From Lates calcarifer (taxonomy: Eukaryota > Chordata > Actinopteri > Centropomidae), in contig NC_066833.1 in NCBI RefSeq assembly GCF_001640805.2, forward strand, positions 9,410,715-9,474,714: a stretch of DNA of 64,000 nucleotides. The letters run 5' to 3'. The notes beneath the pieces are model-generated. The model was not told where the DNA came from and did not search any database. It was given only the letters and a program-made list of their open reading frames with translations. Position 1 is the first letter of the stretch. Each line of letters begins with the position of its first letter. The translations under genes were made by a program, and so were the position numbers. Positions 12,666 through 25,330 of this stretch are shown here, in pieces.

Positions 12666-15060
12666 TTTTGACCTTTTCATCAAAGTTATGGCAAGAAAAC
12701 AAAAGACAAAGACAGGAACTGTGACGGATGGTTTTGGGAGGAAAATGTGGAATGGATGACTCAGCATTTATTTACTGTTGATATATATTGATAGGTGGGG
12801 AAACAATGCTAACACAGTAGCATCAGTAATTTCACCGTTCACTTTTGCTGGATGGAAGTTTCTTGATCGATATCGAGGGTGTTAATAGAATTCATCCAGG
12901 ACCGAGGCACGGCGTACAGTCGTTGAGTTATAATGGACACAAACATGACGGAGGAGATGTGCAGTGAAATGACCAACTAAGCTAAAAGTGTCACCCAGAC
13001 CTAGACCATGTTACCTTTTGGAACAATAAGTGAAATAATGAATTCATCCCGGAGCGGTGTAACTCCATTTTATATCCATTAACAGGGTCCTTCCGCAGCC
13101 AGAGACTCCATATCAATTTATTGGATTGTTTAATGTAATAATGCATAATGCATAAGGATTAATTAGAAATGGCTGCAACAAGAAGGGACCAATGCATTAA
13201 GGAGCTACTTAGAATCAAAAGAGGATTTGTTAAATGGTCCTTCAGTCTTGAGATACTGACAAATTAATTCAGTGGTGGAAAAAAGAGACACTTTTTGGAG
13301 TGCATTACCTTATTAGATGATGAATCCCTCTGATGTTTTTGTTGCTCGGGGATGAATGGATGCCAGGATGCTAAAGGTATTTGAGAGAGCTAAAATAAAC
13401 AGTGAGTGCATCCTTAGCTCATATGAACCCAGAGAACTACACTTCAGGCATACGGCAACAGTTTTTGCAGAAACTAGAATCTAAATGGAGATGCAGCTGT
13501 GGCTCAATTTAGTTCTCTTTTTAAATACTTGGGAATAATGGGAGGAATTTGAAAAAGAGAACAGTGAAACACAGTTTTCTACTAAACATCATTTCATCCT
13601 TCTGACAGAGCTGTGGAAATAGGAGCAAACCTGAGCCAGATAAACGTACTAAGTGATAAAAAGCGAGCTGGGACACCTTCGCCAGATGTCAACGTGTAAT
13701 TTAATTCATTTCCAACTTCATTAATAGGTTTATAAAAATGATTAACTGAGATTGCATTTTACACTGAAATAATACAGCATATGGCTCAACAAAAGCCACA
13801 TCGCTTTTTTATGTCCACACCATTACAAATGTCCTTTTAGGCGAGCACATTCTGGCCATCCTTTGTTTGAAATACACTATATTTTTGACCTCGGCGTTGG
13901 ATTCCTGTATCATAACTGATTTGGGAGACTGACAGACGGGATATGACCCGCCCCGGGGGGGACCGCTGATCACAGAACATCAAAACCTGTCCAGGCAAAG
14001 CCACAAAGAATATTTTCCTGGTGGTTAAATACTGAAAAATACAACTTTTCTTGACATCTGCCTTTTTCTTCTGTTATGGTTTCTCTACATCTGGCCTTTA
14101 TGCATAGAACTACTCTGAAATAACATTCCTCAAAACTCCCATTAGCATTATTCTGGCAGTAGCCAACATAATGACTTGGCCTCTCATTAGTTTGAGTCCA
14201 TTTGCCGGGGGAAGTAACAGCTCGGGCCTGAAACAGGTTGAGCCATTGTTAACACTCCAGTTGGGCACAGTTGTTTTTTTCCTGGCTGAAACACACACAT
14301 GCTGATTTGGTGTGTACCATAAAGCAAACTGCAGACAGCATCTCCATACTGCAATAAAATGAAGCTCGTAGTCGTCTGCACGCAGGGAGAGAGAGTTTTA
14401 GAAAGGACAGTATTTCCTCTGTTGAAAACCAAAAGCACAGTCTGACACCAAGGCAATTATTTGCAAGTGAAATGGGGTATGTCGGAGGGAATTTCACAAA
14501 GAAAAATTATGGCAAAATTAATTACATAGGTTAAGGGCACAAAGAATAAACAAAGGCAGCATCACTGCTGTAAATCTGATTAGGTTACTATGACTAATTT
14601 GTGAGATTCGGGGGGTGCTTATGCATTGTAATATGAGGTTAATTACTTTGAGTATTTATCGTAGAAAATAGCCACAACGAGAGAGCGAAGGTGACCAGCA
14701 TGGCATTTAATGTGAGTTGTGGATGGACTTGTGCAACATGCTGGAAGGTGCTTTAGCTAAAAACATGGCTGCAGCGGTACACACACAGGGAGTAATGCTA
14801 CCAAAGATGATGCTAATAGGCTGATGTTTAACATGTTACACATCTTTAATTAGCTTGTTATTGTTCTGAGCTAAAAGTGCTCCGAACGCACAAATACTGC
14901 AGCATTTTAAATGTGAAAACCAACCAAGGAGAATTTAGAAATAAACACATTTTTGTGTAGTGTAGAACATGAGAGCAACATTTAGTATTTGTATGTGACA
15001 TTTTAATGCACAAAATAATGGGCTACACAGAAAAATACTGTCACCCCGCACACCTTACTA
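12666..15060. other. Noncoding sequence with regulatory-looking patches
   Basis: No gene. The patches 13085-13330 and 14440-14540 contain ATTAATTA homeodomain cores and repeated AATGCAT, and they lack transposon signatures. A short GTTTAACATG/TTAATTAGC stretch near 14818-14870 may be another scrap of repeat family A. Confidence 0.5.
13085..13330. promoter_or_regulatory. Possible conserved noncoding element
   Basis: A continuous low-CpG stretch with ATTAATTA (within GGATTAATTAG), two adjacent AATGCATA units and TTTAATGTAATAATG. Dense homeodomain/POU-type cores in unique sequence are typical of vertebrate developmental enhancers. This is inference from motif content only; no conservation data were available. 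Confidence 0.25.
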
Positions 15061-15064
15061 AGAA

Positions 15065-15192
15065 CAGCCTCAGTTCTTGGTGGATGTGAGAAACGTTCCT
15101 CTGAGATTCTGGTCCATGTCAGCTGCACATTCCTGTTCTCCCACATCCCAGAGGTGATCCACTGGATTCAGATCTGCTGAGGCCACTGTCAC
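15065..15192 (-). mobile_element. Tc1/mariner transposase remnant (C-terminal piece)
   Basis: Read on the minus strand, 15070-15195 is open and contains ADLNPVDHLWDVGEQE, which aligns with the (S)PDLNPIEHLWD block that holds the third catalytic residue of Tc1/mariner DD34E transposases. The residue expected to be glutamate is aspartate here. The frame continues about 20 codons and stops at TGA (15070-15072). Neither the upstream DDE parts nor the terminal inverted repeats are present; a family-B repeat copy abuts it at about 15190. This is a dead fragment with no coding function. Family assignment is fairly secure because of the motif, but the exact subfamily cannot be given. Confidence 0.65.
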
Positions 15193-15300
15193 TGTCTACG
15201 GTCAGGAGATGCTTAGTTTAGCTTAGCATAAAAACTGGAAACAGGAGGAAACTCTACAGATACAAACCTGTCTTTAGCAGCTTTTAGCACCAGTTACATC
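15190..15300 (+). repeat. Partial copy of interspersed repeat family B
   Basis: Contains TTAGCTTAGCATAAAAACTGGAAACAGG, the most recognisable segment of family B. The flanks are too diverged to set the ends precisely. Confidence 0.45.
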
Positions 15301-18300
15301 CCAGTGAGAGGCACCTCTGGCTTCTGCTGCTCTTTCAAACACGACAGGTGATGTTTACCTGTGAGACGCTGCTGAGGAATTCATTCGCGACTCGTACTGC
15401 GTGGTTGCGATGCCTGTGTGCAGAGGAGACTCGAGATCCGAGGGACCCGAACCCTCTGGGTGTGTTCTACCTTCCTGGTGAAGCTCCTCGCTGGCAGCTC
15501 AGATTGCACAGCTTGTGACTCCATGTGTGTCAGAGGAGACATGCGGCTGTTACATTCTCACCAAACCAACACTGGGAGTAAGCAGCGACAGCAGTGACTG
15601 CAGTGCACCGCGACATATTGTGAGCAAAAGAGTGAAAAGTCACATATGTCGTCCATCCTGTTGGAATACGAGTAAATATTTCTTTGTAACAATAGACATT
15701 TGACAGCTTCTAAAAGGGCAGGCACGTTTATTACAACAGTGCTATAAACAGTAAATAAAATGGACTTGAATTGTCACAGTAGCGATGCATACAATCCACC
15801 GAGCCTTTCTGCTCTGATCCTCGTAGCTCCTCCATCTTATAGCTGTTGTCTCAGCTCAAAGCCTCTAGGCCAGAGTTTCCATGTAATTACCAGCACATGG
15901 TCACCCAGGAGGCCCAGAATCATCCTGCCACTCTTTGATCATAACTGATATTGAATGGCATTTACCCCCTGGTCAGAGAGAAACCTGTTTCTTTGGCTCT
16001 GTGAACAGATGGCCACAGGATGGTGGAGGGAGTTGCTATTATTCAAAATATCTCACAGAGAATGTGGAATGCCAGAAGCTTTTTTACCCACCGGGGGAGC
16101 TGGAAAAGAGATCACAAATATTTCTGTGAGTATGTGGGACGTTTGTACTTCTGTCAAACCGAGGATGGTGTCAACCTTTGACATTTCCCAGATGAAAGTT
16201 CTTTTTCTGCCTGAAAACTTTTGTTGGAGATGTTACTTGCGATTCCGCTCACACCCTGTTTAAACACTCCTCAGACATCTGCAAATGAAAGTAATATTAA
16301 TGTCAAATCTCTACTAATCTATTCCTCTCCACTTCTCTTTGACTTGTACCTGTGTGAGTTTCATCTCGTCTTCTCCCACAAACAGCATTCAGCAGAAGCA
16401 GTGTGCATTACGCTTACGGAGAAAAAGACGAGTTTAGCTCTCCTCAGGCAGAGGTGGAGCAGAGGAGGTTATCCACAGAGACACGGCTGCATCCCTCTGA
16501 TGAAAGTGAATGTTAGTTACTCTTCATGTTCTCTGCTGTGAAAGAAACCGGAGAGTTGAATAACTATGAGGAAGAATGACTGGATTTGCACAGTTCAAAA
16601 AGGAATTTTTCTTGGTGGCATTTGATTTAAAAACATAATGGACAGGGTAATTTGGCAGTTTATTAATGTCAAGAAGTGAAGCAGTTAAGTTACATGTAGA
16701 CTACACCACCACACAAATTCACTGCCTGCATCAAAATTCAAAAATAAAAATTGTTAAAAGATTTCAGACACTTTTGTGAAGAACTTACAGACTTCTGTTT
16801 TGAAACATTTGGAATATGGAATAAAACTGACATTTAATTAAAACTAAACTAAATCCACTGGTTTTAAAAACACAGAAAACAAATTCATCAGTATTTTGTT
16901 CAGTCATTTATTTATGTATCAGTATACATGTACATATATATACATGGAAACAGGAGCCATTGCTTTGCTCATGTGTTACTGACTGACGTCTGGATTTCTG
17001 GTGAAAAAAGGAGATTTTGAGGAACAACTCCCAAATTAGCAGAGTCTAACAGCGCAGATGCACTTTATGACCATAGTATGGTCCACAATTATTTCCAGCT
17101 TGTCATGCTGAATTGGGTTATAAAACTGACAGAAGCGTATACCAGGGCTGGAATAATACATTCCCCGAGCACTAATAAGAACGAGAGGATGAAGATAAAC
17201 ATCGGCAGCACAAACAGCAGAAATGCTGCACAAACCGATAATGGTCGTGTGATTCAGCTGGAAAATGCAAAGCTTTAAGCATTTTAATTAGACTGATGGC
17301 TGCTTTCATGCTGTCATCTGCTGCCAATGATACAGTCTTAATTAACCCATTTAAAAGCAGTGGTGTGAATGTTTGTCCATAATGAGCCTTTCCAACGTTA
17401 AAGGAAAACATATTTAGCATAATGCGACCCCCATCACATGCACTACTATAGATGAATCTACAAAATCACAAAATGAAGGAATCACTGTATAATTTGGATT
17501 AAAATGTATCAGTAATTGATTGTAATTAACCACTAGAAATGTCTCTTGACTTTAAACTAATCAAGTGGGATTCACTCTGCAGAAATATCCAGGGTCTGCT
17601 TTTCTTCGTTTTTAATCACACTGAAAATATTTCTTGTTGTCAAGCTGTTGTTGCATTAATTGCACTGTTCCTGGAGTTTTTATGTTCAGTGTCAACATAT
17701 TAACAACTTGACAAATACCTAAATATCAACATATCCTTCAGGATCCTCGGACGCAGAGCAGCTTCTGATAGTCTGTGATTGTGGCCTTTATTCGTGGTGT
17801 GAAAGGTCAGAAAAATCCTACAGAGACATGGGTCAAAATAACTGGAGTTATCCTTTAATAGAAGACATCATCTGGTCTCCGCTTGTGTTTAAAAGTGAAT
17901 ATATCCCCACATTGTGATACACGGAGAGCCACTGCGATGGAAAGTCATGGTTTGCCCTGGAAGTGCTGACTGTCCTTTAGTTACAGGCAGTTTTCATGAA
18001 GTTCACTGAAAAGGTGAAATTCAGGTAAAGGTAAAAGTCAGAGCCAAAAAAAGAAGGAGCTAAAAAACAACAAGGCTTTCAAGCTTTTAGACAAGTGAGA
18101 TGCAACTGTGCAGAGCTGTAAAATTCATGAGGGGAATATTTTTAAGTGACAAAGTTCTAACATGTTTATAAAGGCTGTGAGCGCTGTGGTTCCACTCAGC
18201 TCTGTGGAGCCTTTTAGCGTCTTTCAGCTCCTTGTTTTGGTTTTATACAACTATGCTCTCATCAGCCACAAAGGTCGAAATTTCGTTACCAAGATCCATA

Positions 18301-20135
18301 GACCTCGTAGTTGATTAAACAGAAGAAACTTCCAACATATTTGGTTTTTTTCCTTAGTTTTAAAATGACCTTTAGAACATGTTGGTTTGATATAAACACA
18401 GGGTACATGTGGTCTTTTTATAGTCTTCTCAGTTTCTCAGAACAACAAAGCAATTACAGAGAGAATGTTTTCTATTTGATTTATTTTGTAGTTGTTGAAT
18501 CCTAACAATTTACAATGCTTCATGCACCATAAAGAAAGAATCTAGAGTCGAACCTGCCACTCATACTCATGCTTTGAAAGGAGACAGTCTTAACTAGCTC
18601 CACAGAGAGCGTCCAACATCCAAAGACGTTTTACATTTAATGGAAAAACAAACATGTTCCAAACTTTCACACAGATTTTGTCGTGAACACTGAGCCTTGT
18701 TCCTGCTGTCGTTACACAACATAAAACTGTTACATACAAAGGCAGTTTCTGTCTAAAAGTGCAGATCAGCTCTCTCTGTGATAGTGACACACTTCAAGCT
18801 TTAATTAAACTATGTGAGATGTTTTAGGCCAACCACACCCATGCTTCAGCATCTGAAATACACAAAGGTCTTGCACAGCTACGCTTGTTTTCTCAGCTAG
18901 CACCCCCTCGTCTGAATCCCACCCCTCCTCCTGCTCTGCACTTTATTCTACATCTTCCCTCATCACCTGTCCAACTGCCTCCTCCTCTGCTTTCCCCTCT
19001 TTATGATTGTCGCTCCTTTTAGTTCTTCTCCACAGGAACACAGAGGGTGTGTGATATACATATGTGGGGGACAGCAGCCCATTCCTAGGATCTATATTTC
19101 CTGTTCCCGGTGGAGCAGGTGGGAGGGAGCTCAGCGCAGCAGGATGGCCTTTTCCCAGTCCCTGAGAAACCGCAGTTTGAGCGTGTGCTCACGGTGGAAT
19201 GAATGTGTCCGTACGTATGTGGATTCATGCGCGTGCAGGTCTGTGTGTGGTTTCCTGGACCATATGTTCGTGTTTAACTCTCTCCACATCCGTGCTGGCA
19301 ACAATAGCGGCTCACCCCACAGGAATGACCGCAGTCTGTCAGGGCTCATCAGACACGTCCTAAATTTAAACGATGCGGGCGCCTCAGACCCCCAACCTCA
19401 TTTCATTGCTTTGTGATGGAACCCAGTCACCACGACCTGCACGTTTAACTCCATCTCCTGCTTCAGGAGAACGTGCAGATCCACTGATCACATCCATGAG
19501 GTCCGACCAAATTGTATTCCCTTGGGTGACGTTACTGTGATGAGGTCACATTTATTCACTTTCGGGCTGATTAAATGCAAGAACATTGCGATCATAAATT
19601 TAATGTTCTCGGTTCATTGTCTGGTTAATTCAAACCAGTTGTAGAGAGAATCCATAAGAGGCTGTTTTGGCAACATATTCACAGAACACACGAGTCCAAA
19701 TACTTTGCAGAGCTCTGGAGAGCAACACACCTTGGAAATACAAAACTACTATTTAACAGTGAGGTTCTGGAGCGGTCAGTCAGTGATTGGCATTTTAATA
19801 TCTCCAGTATGATTGTACCAGTTTGCTCCAGCAAATGTTTACAGTCAGTGCTGTGAGAGAGGAGGGTTTTTGTTTGTTTGTTTGTTTTGAACCTCTTTGA
19901 AACAAACCCCTGAACTTTAAACTACATCCTTGTTGTGTTCTGAGTGTTGTGTTACACTCACCGTGAAGTGAAAAAGACAGGAAGTACTGCAGCGTGTGCA
20001 GCTGTGAAATAAGTACAAATACATAACAAAAACTTGCGCTGGCGATGGCTGCATCGCACTTAGCTACGACCTGCAGCGTTACCGGAAACATGGCAGAGAC
20101 ATGATGAAACTGTGTCTCTGCTTTAGGTGATTCTT
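15301..20135. other. Noncoding sequence
   Basis: Several overlapping chance open frames occur (15935-16263, 16221-16541, 19003-19416), but none has a recognisable domain or splice context. Patch 17275-17425 has TTTTAATTAGA and CTTAATTAACCC cores and looks regulatory. A TTTG tandem run lies at 19867-19887. A CpG-richer block covers about 19120-19400. Confidence 0.55.
19867..19887. repeat. (TTTG)n microsatellite
   Basis: Five tandem TTTG-like units in a row. Confidence 0.8.
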
Positions 20136-20139
20136 CTTA

Positions 20140-20560
20140 GGTGAGAGGCTAAACGGGCTGTTAATAGAAAGAATCTTCACTGCACAGACTGAGAAAGCTC
20201 AGAGGAAAGCTCATGTCGCTGAGCTCCTTCAGGCCTGTAGAGCTACACCACACACGACCACAGGGACATCATCACCATCCAGCTCATGTATGAGAGAAAA
20301 ATGAGAGCTGAGGAGCAAACTCTGAATCCAGCCAAAGCCCACAGCTGCTCAGGATCGTGAACTGGAACACAGTCTTGCAAAGAAACATTCACACGTGATC
20401 AGAGGACATAAGCTTGATGCCAAGAGATATGCCAAGCGTCCTAAACTGCACCCAGGAAGCTGTGTGTGTGAAACCCTGTGTATTTTAAGAAAGGAAAGTC
20501 CAAGCGACGCAGCAGAAAGAACCTACAGCTGCTACATCACCTGTTACAGGAGGAGAAAAC
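20140..20560 (+). mobile_element. Ty3/Gypsy-type retrotransposon integrase remnant
   Basis: The reading frame around 20182-20271 gives a segment ending RATPHTTTGTS. This matches the (Y)RATPHSTTG.SP block near the C-terminal side of the integrase core in Ty3/Gypsy elements. A shift of frame follows, after which QLMYERKMR (20280-20306) matches the P.ELM.GRKMR block next in order. Further on, sequence near 20469-20505 resembles the VKKP...KKGKSK region that precedes the GPY/F-like module. Just upstream, 20145-20170 resembles the E.AVER.NR helix of the core. The order of the four pieces is correct for the family. Frameshifts and in-frame stops show it is dead. Gag, protease, reverse transcriptase and LTRs are not visible nearby, so it is a truncated, old insertion. 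Vertebrate-domesticated Gypsy integrases exist, but the breaks argue against domestication here. Confidence 0.65.
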
Positions 20561-21604
20561 TGATCTGCTAATTGATGAAGGTGGATATCGTTGTTTTTAA
20601 GGAGGGAAATATTCTGAAAGCTGGTCTGACTCCAGGCCAACAGGTGGCACCAAGAAACTGTTGTTAAACTATTTCTAAAGAAAAAAAGACAGGAAGTATT
20701 GTATGTAAAGTAACATGAAAGATCAAACTACAAACACAAACCGTGGTCTGATCCAGGTCGTATACCTGCGGTCCTGTGGTCTGCAGACAGCTCAGGTAAA
20801 TATTTGCCTTTTGTTCACGCTGGTGAAAAAGAGACACGTATTCAAAACTGCAAGTAATTTACTTTCCATTGTGCGGTTTTCCATTCAAGGTGAGTTTAAC
20901 TGTGGGAGTAAAAGACGCTCAGCTCCTCAGTGTTGATTAGAGTATAATGGCCCACTGAATGGCATCATTTTATGGCTGGGTTGTTTCAGATGAGATAGAA
21001 GTGGTGGCGTTAACTCGGATGCTCCTAAAAATAAATTCTAAATCTCTCATTAAGCATTTTGTTCCACTGTGTTTCACTGGGAATTTTTTGAATAATGCAT
21101 GTTACGTGACATTAGGAAGAAAGGCAGTTTGGGAAAGTTCTAATCTTTATACAAGTGCAGTCAAATTACTGCCCAGATCCTCAACATCTGAGCTTTCGTT
21201 CCTCTTGACAGGTCTCTGCTGACTCTCCTGGTTCTTGCACTCTGCATGAGTATGTCCCAGACTAATTCTTCTCCTGCCTGTGCTGCAGATGTATCGCTCC
21301 CTGACTTCCTGGTTAGTTTGTCATTGATATTACCAGTAGATCAGACTCACTAACAACTTTATAATAAACCGCCTTTGTTTGAGCATTTACCACGTCTCTG
21401 AATCTGAGTTCTACTTGTGGACCCAGCTCAGTTACGTAGAGCTCGACTGTAGCTGCCTAGAAAAACCTTCATTTAGCCTGAATCATGCTGAAAATTGGAC
21501 GGTAACTGGACATGTAACTAAACTGCATAGTATTTTTTTGGACACCTTAACGTCTCTTTAGCATAAGGATGGCGTCGTCCTCCATTCACATCCAGTTGAC
21601 GGAG

Positions 21605-21625
21605 CTTCTTCTTCTTCTTCTTCTT
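21605..21625. repeat. (CTT)7 microsatellite
   Basis: Seven perfect CTT units. Confidence 0.95.
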
Positions 21626-22208
21626 ACAACCAGATGCTCCTGACACGTTAGCAAGAAACGAAAAAGTACTTTCTTTCTTTGTCTGACAGACAGCAGTGGT
21701 TATATTTAAATTTGTGGTTTGTTATCAGCGTCTGGAGTTTATGTAGCATCTGATTGTTTTTACGTTGTTATGACAGTTTTAGCATTTAGCAGCGATCACT
21801 CACTGCAGTCTCAGTCGCTTAAATTTAATCAGTAGCTGCTACAAGAGAGACTGAGTGAAAAACAAGTGATAATGTTTTACAGATATTTATTTTATTCCAG
21901 TTTTCCTCTGTTGGCCTGTAGACTTCCATGTGTCCACGTTCTCACTGTCCTATGACATGTTTTTCTCTGTTTTTGTGATATTATTTTTCATTGTAAAATG
22001 ATCTGTGAGTCTGTTTTTAATAATTAGAACAGTCTGGAGTCTTGGTGCTCAAGACAAACTGCATCTCTGCTTTTCTTTTTTTCCTTTAATTTTATGGAAG
22101 TCACCATAACAGTAAACACAGAGTTTACAGAAGAGAGCAGGACTAAACATGAAAAGAAAGGATTAAAAAAACAGGTCAGTGTTGAAAATAGAAATCAGAT
22201 CAGTGTAG

Positions 22209-22223
22209 ATAATAATAATAATA
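22209..22223. repeat. (ATA)5 microsatellite
   Basis: Five perfect units of an AAT/ATA triplet. Confidence 0.85.
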
Positions 22224-24984
22224 GACTTTTTTGACTAATCTGTGCAGTCACTTTGTGCTGCCTGTTGCCCAGATTTGCCTAAAGCCACAAAATGACATAT
22301 ACGTGCTCCTTCAGTGTGCGTATAGCTGGTAAATCTTAGCTAATGAGCGCTGACAAGCAGCATACCCAGCACAACTGTTAAAGCGCTAACTGGGGAATAA
22401 AGGGAAAATCCAAGACTACAAAATAATGAAATAAATGTGGATGCAAAATAAAGTTGTGATGAAATGAGGCTGTATCCCAAGGGGACAACATCTGTGAGAT
22501 ATTCCTGTGTTATTCTCCAGCTCAGGTAGCACTTATGCAGTAATTACAGGCACCTAGCACATTTCACGTGGTGCTAAGCATTATGTGAAAAACAGAAATG
22601 GAGATCAAACACTGCACATATGTTCTCTGACGTGATAAATCCTCGCTGGGTGGCAAATGGGAATCTTTGACGGCTTCTGTAGCTCAGTTGCTTCTTGCCA
22701 GAAGGAAATATTTGACATGTTTTTCCTCAGGCTTTATTTTAAAGGCTCACAACACGACATGATGAATAAGATACAGTGTGTATGTATGCTTTCAATAATT
22801 CATTTGGTGGAAGAATATCATGTAGAAGGGAATATCACATACTGTATCACTGCATGGTGGAGGGATCAATACACACTTTGCTACATCGAAAAAATCATTC
22901 ACGCTTATTGATTCTGAATTTGGTTCATTCTGGAGGTCGGAGCAGTTTCACTGTAGATTTTTGTTCACAACAGGAAACTGTGATGAGAGTGTTTAAAATA
23001 TCAGGAGCTGGTTGTCAAACTGCGACGTCGTCTGTTGTTGCTGACGTCACAGGAGCGACTAGTTCAAGATTCTGCGATAAATTAACACTGGACTCGTTAT
23101 TCACAGTGCAGAGGATCATTTATCACAAGGACAGAGCTGATAAATCAGACGTTTTCTTGTCTTGGTGTTTTGTACTTGTCGGGTCAAAAAGTTCAATAAC
23201 ACCACTGAAATTCTCTGAAATCAAAAACAGATTGGTCACAAAAAGCTAGAAACAAAACAGTCGCAACTCAAAGTCCACTTACTGGCTTAATCAGAGCTTT
23301 CAGTCAACAGTCTCCATCGGCTTCTTCATGGAGATTCGCTGTTCTCAGGTCTGGTGAAGCTACAGAAACATCATGATTTCTCATATTTAACAAGGCAACC
23401 CTGCACTTTCACAACAGTTTGGGGAGTTTTTGTTCACAAACAGAAAAATTGTATAAAATATATTTTTTCAAGGACACAGTTTTGCTGTGTTACATTATTT
23501 TTTGGGGGGAGAAACGATGAACTTTTCCCTGAATGTCCCTGAATGTATCACCCCCACCTCTAAATAAGCTGTTGAAGGTCTATAAATACATTAAACTGCA
23601 GGTTGTCTGTTGTTAAAACACTAATTACTAATGAGCAGGATACAAAACTGACCTCAGCTGGAACAAATCCTCACGTCAAAGTAAAGAAGCATTACTGCTT
23701 GAATTGTTCAGTTTTTATTGAAATAGTTACTGAAGAAAGAAGCTGCATTACTGTATCACAACACAAGTGTGTAGTGGTTTATCTCTCCGTGTCTACACTG
23801 CAGGAAAACGCCTGTATCCACGGGGAAATGCCAGTTATGTAAGAGTGTGTTACTGCCCCTCATATTGTGAGGAGGCTTAAGTCATTTCCATTCCCTCCTC
23901 AAGTGAGAGGAGTGTGGACACACACATGCAGACGACAGGTTCGGTGACAGTGAGCTATTCTGTCAATTGTAAATAACAACATTAATATTTAAGTAGTATT
24001 GCTCCTGCTGACGCAGTGTTGGATGTGGTGGCTGCTGGCCAGGATCCATCCACAATACTTTAATCCTGCAGAGTAAAAAAACAGGGTGTCGTTTCATCTG
24101 AAGACCACAGACAGGGAGCCAAAGAAATAAAGAGTCGGTTTAAGAATTTACAACAATTACAAATCATCTCAGTGATTAACGTTGGTACTGAGAACATTTA
24201 TTCTGTGTGAGATGCAGCAGTTTTCAGAGGAGAGATGTGATCGGGCTTCACCTCACAGTCCAGGCAGTGAGGACGGGTTAGGGAAAGGACTAGGACACAC
24301 TCTGGCTGTCTGCACAGAATTAAAATGTCAGACCATGCCGCTGAGTCTGTGACCTCTTGACCACATATGCAAATCGTGTGAGAGTTGACAGTGAAGAAGA
24401 AGTGGGGCCCCGGGGAGGAAATAAAGCTGTTATTCCCCTCAGGTGGTGAAATGCAGGATTAAGCTCTGGATGGGTTTTTGAAACACGATAAGCGTTTTTA
24501 ACGTCGGAGCAGAGCGGAGGCTTGAGGCGTGTGTTGCACTTTATTTTATCCCTATTATCATTAAATATGTCGTGTCTGACTTCGAGTGGCTCTGCATCTG
24601 ACTCGTCTGACAAACGCTCAGATATCCGCCATGTTTAGTGACGCAGTAGGTCTGGAGCTCCTTCCTGCTTCTACTGACATCCACTCCTGCAGAGGACAGA
24701 ATAAAGTCTCTGCTGGGTTTTCATTCAGACCAGGATCTTCTCTAAAGCTCTGTGTGTGCCAACATGTTCATCTTCACTTCCTCTGATTGTCCAGTACACA
24801 TCCAAAGATGGACAACCAAACAGAATCAGTGTGATGGACAAAGCCATTGATGTCCAAATAAAGCCAGTCAATGCTGCTTTCGATTGACACCGCACGTCTG
24901 TTTGTGAATTACAATAGATTTTCCTTGTCTTGCTCTTTTTAGTGAGCGCCATTGACTCATTGTTTAATGAATTTGCCTTGTGTC

Positions 24985-25330
24985 ACTTTGCTCGACAGCT
25001 GTCACTCTCCGATTTGGCACATTGCTGCGCATCAGGGGAGAGAATAAGGGGAGCCGGATCGATTGACGTTAATTATGCGGATGTAACGAGGGATGGTGCA
25101 CGATGGTCTGTGTCTCCTCCAAAGGAGTCGATAAAGGTCAGGCAATTAGTTTTTTCACCCTGGTTTTTTCCCCCCACTTCTCTTTCGGGGAGGGGATTCA
25201 ATAATGTCACTCTGGAGACAGAAACTGCATCTGCATCACCAGACAAATTATCTGGTCTCAACTTCACACGTCTCACTCCAACCTCAGTGCCCCCATTTTC
25301 ACACGCCCACACACTGGCGCCATAAATAGC
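24985..25330. promoter_or_regulatory. Possible conserved regulatory element
   Basis: Relative to its surroundings this stretch keeps many CpGs and has no repeat signature. It contains CGACAGCTGTCA (E-box palindrome CAGCTG), GATTGACGTTAATTATGCGG (homeodomain/CRE-like cores) and AAAGGAGTCGATAAAGGTCAG. This suggests an enhancer or promoter fragment. The evidence is motif content only. Confidence 0.25.

Larger units (their letters stand above)
20561..24980. other. Noncoding sequence
   Basis: Holds the longest open frame of the window (22776-23249, 157 codons), which has no recognisable domain, no Kozak context and ordinary base composition. I regard it as chance. Short microsatellites lie at 21605-21625 and 22209-22223. 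No gene recognised. Confidence 0.6.

Noticed and set aside
15935..16541. Three overlapping plus-strand open frames of 64-106 codons
   Set aside because: Overlapping frames of similar length without family resemblance point to chance openness of the DNA, not to coding.
22776..23249. Longest open frame (157 codons, plus strand)
   Set aside because: No recognisable domain, no good start context, no promoter or splice logic. Its length is within what chance can give in 64 kb.
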